From Prochilodus magdalenae (Eukaryota > Chordata > Actinopteri > Characiformes > Prochilodontidae), in assembly GCA_024036415.1 (NCBI GenBank), contig JAMWET010000016.1, forward strand, positions 175,001 through 239,000: a stretch of DNA of 64,000 nucleotides, written 5' to 3'. Shown here one piece after another: positions 63,546 to 64,000 of the stretch (positions are counted from its first letter, which is position 1; each line of letters starts with the position of its first letter). A program made the position numbers and the translations under genes. A model generated the notes under the pieces. The model was not told the origin of the DNA, ran no database searches, and was given only the letters and a program-made list of their open reading frames with translations.

Positions 63546-63662
63546 CACACACACACACACACACACAAATTATGCATGAGGCTGTCCGCTCTGATCAGTA
63601 TAGAAATTTACTGCAGGAAAAGTGTACTGCTTGGTGTAACACTGTGAGCGAGTGTATGTTTG

Positions 63663-63693
<31 letters not shown>
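63546..63693. repeat. (CA)n and (TG)n microsatellites
   Basis: (CA)n at about 63546-63569 and (TG)n at about 63660-63693. The remaining sequence to 64000 shows nothing recognised. Confidence 0.93.
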
Positions 63694-64000
63694 ATATAGA
63701 GTCTGACACATTGTGCTGTGTCAGTGCTAAGTGAAGTAACTAACTGTGTACTGTGTCACAACGTGTGAAAGAGCCATGTGTGGCATGCTGGCTGTGCGTA
63801 CGGTGTCGTCTGTTCACCAGTGTAATGCACTGCCTTCTATGAGAAATGACTTCTCCATACGCATGCTCCGCCCATAACCAGTCTTTTGTAAGTTTTTTTG
63901 TTTTTGATTGTTTTTGTTTTTGATTGAGTGTTGATTGTTGCCACAAAGATAAATGAATCTGAAACTGTAGTGTAAAACTCATCTTGTGGTTTGTTTGCAT

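Overview
The window looks like nuclear DNA from a teleost fish, probably an otophysan such as a characiform, although the sequence alone does not fix the species. The reasons are vertebrate-type genes split by kilobase introns, several decayed Tc1-like transposons, tRNA-derived SINEs and very dense microsatellites of the (GA), (TG), (TA) and (TAA) types. There are no bacterial-style gene blocks. Coding sequence is below 2% of the window, and every exon I could support lies on the minus strand. Read from right to left (5' to 3' for the genes), there are three genes. First come three in-phase exons of a gene I cannot name (60308-60383, 49881-49990, and a terminal exon at 39357-39569). They encode the C-terminal 132 residues of a helical, charged protein. 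Second is prepro-hypocretin/orexin (hcrt). Exon 1, with a TATA box and start codon, is near 33737-33825. Exon 2 (28370-28795) encodes the rest of the signal peptide, orexin-A, orexin-B and the C-terminal propeptide. The intron between them is 4.9 kb. Third is the first coding exon of kcnh4 (20543-20618), an Elk-type voltage-gated potassium channel. The rest of kcnh4 must lie beyond position 1, because no second exon was found in the remaining 20.5 kb. HCRT and KCNH4 are also adjacent and co-oriented in human 17q21, so the pair is conserved synteny. Layout: 1-20.5 kb is kcnh4 intron filled with microsatellites, MITEs and decayed transposons. 20.6-22.8 kb is the kcnh4 5' flank, with a 1.4-kb polypyrimidine tract. 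23-26.8 kb is a transposon cluster with one element nested in another. 28-34 kb is hcrt. 34.4-35.6 kb, immediately upstream of hcrt, holds two tandem arrays: a degenerate array carrying perfect heat-shock-element motifs, and a 14-bp minisatellite. 39-60 kb holds the unnamed gene, whose introns contain a SINE nested in a Tc1-like transposon, a 0.9-kb polypurine tract and a 4.5-kb GA-rich block with a 13-unit minisatellite. 61.9-63.1 kb is a 3-bp-TSD MITE whose interior has expanded into a 232-bp tandem array; a compact copy of the same MITE lies in the hcrt intron. Functionally, hcrt encodes the wake- and feeding-promoting hypothalamic neuropeptides and kcnh4 encodes a neuronal K+ channel. They are neighbours but not known to be one pathway. 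The most interesting signals are the fish-type orexin-A with rearranged cysteines and an N-glycosylation sequon, the heat-shock-element array upstream of hcrt, the unidentified three-exon gene and the nested or expanded mobile elements.
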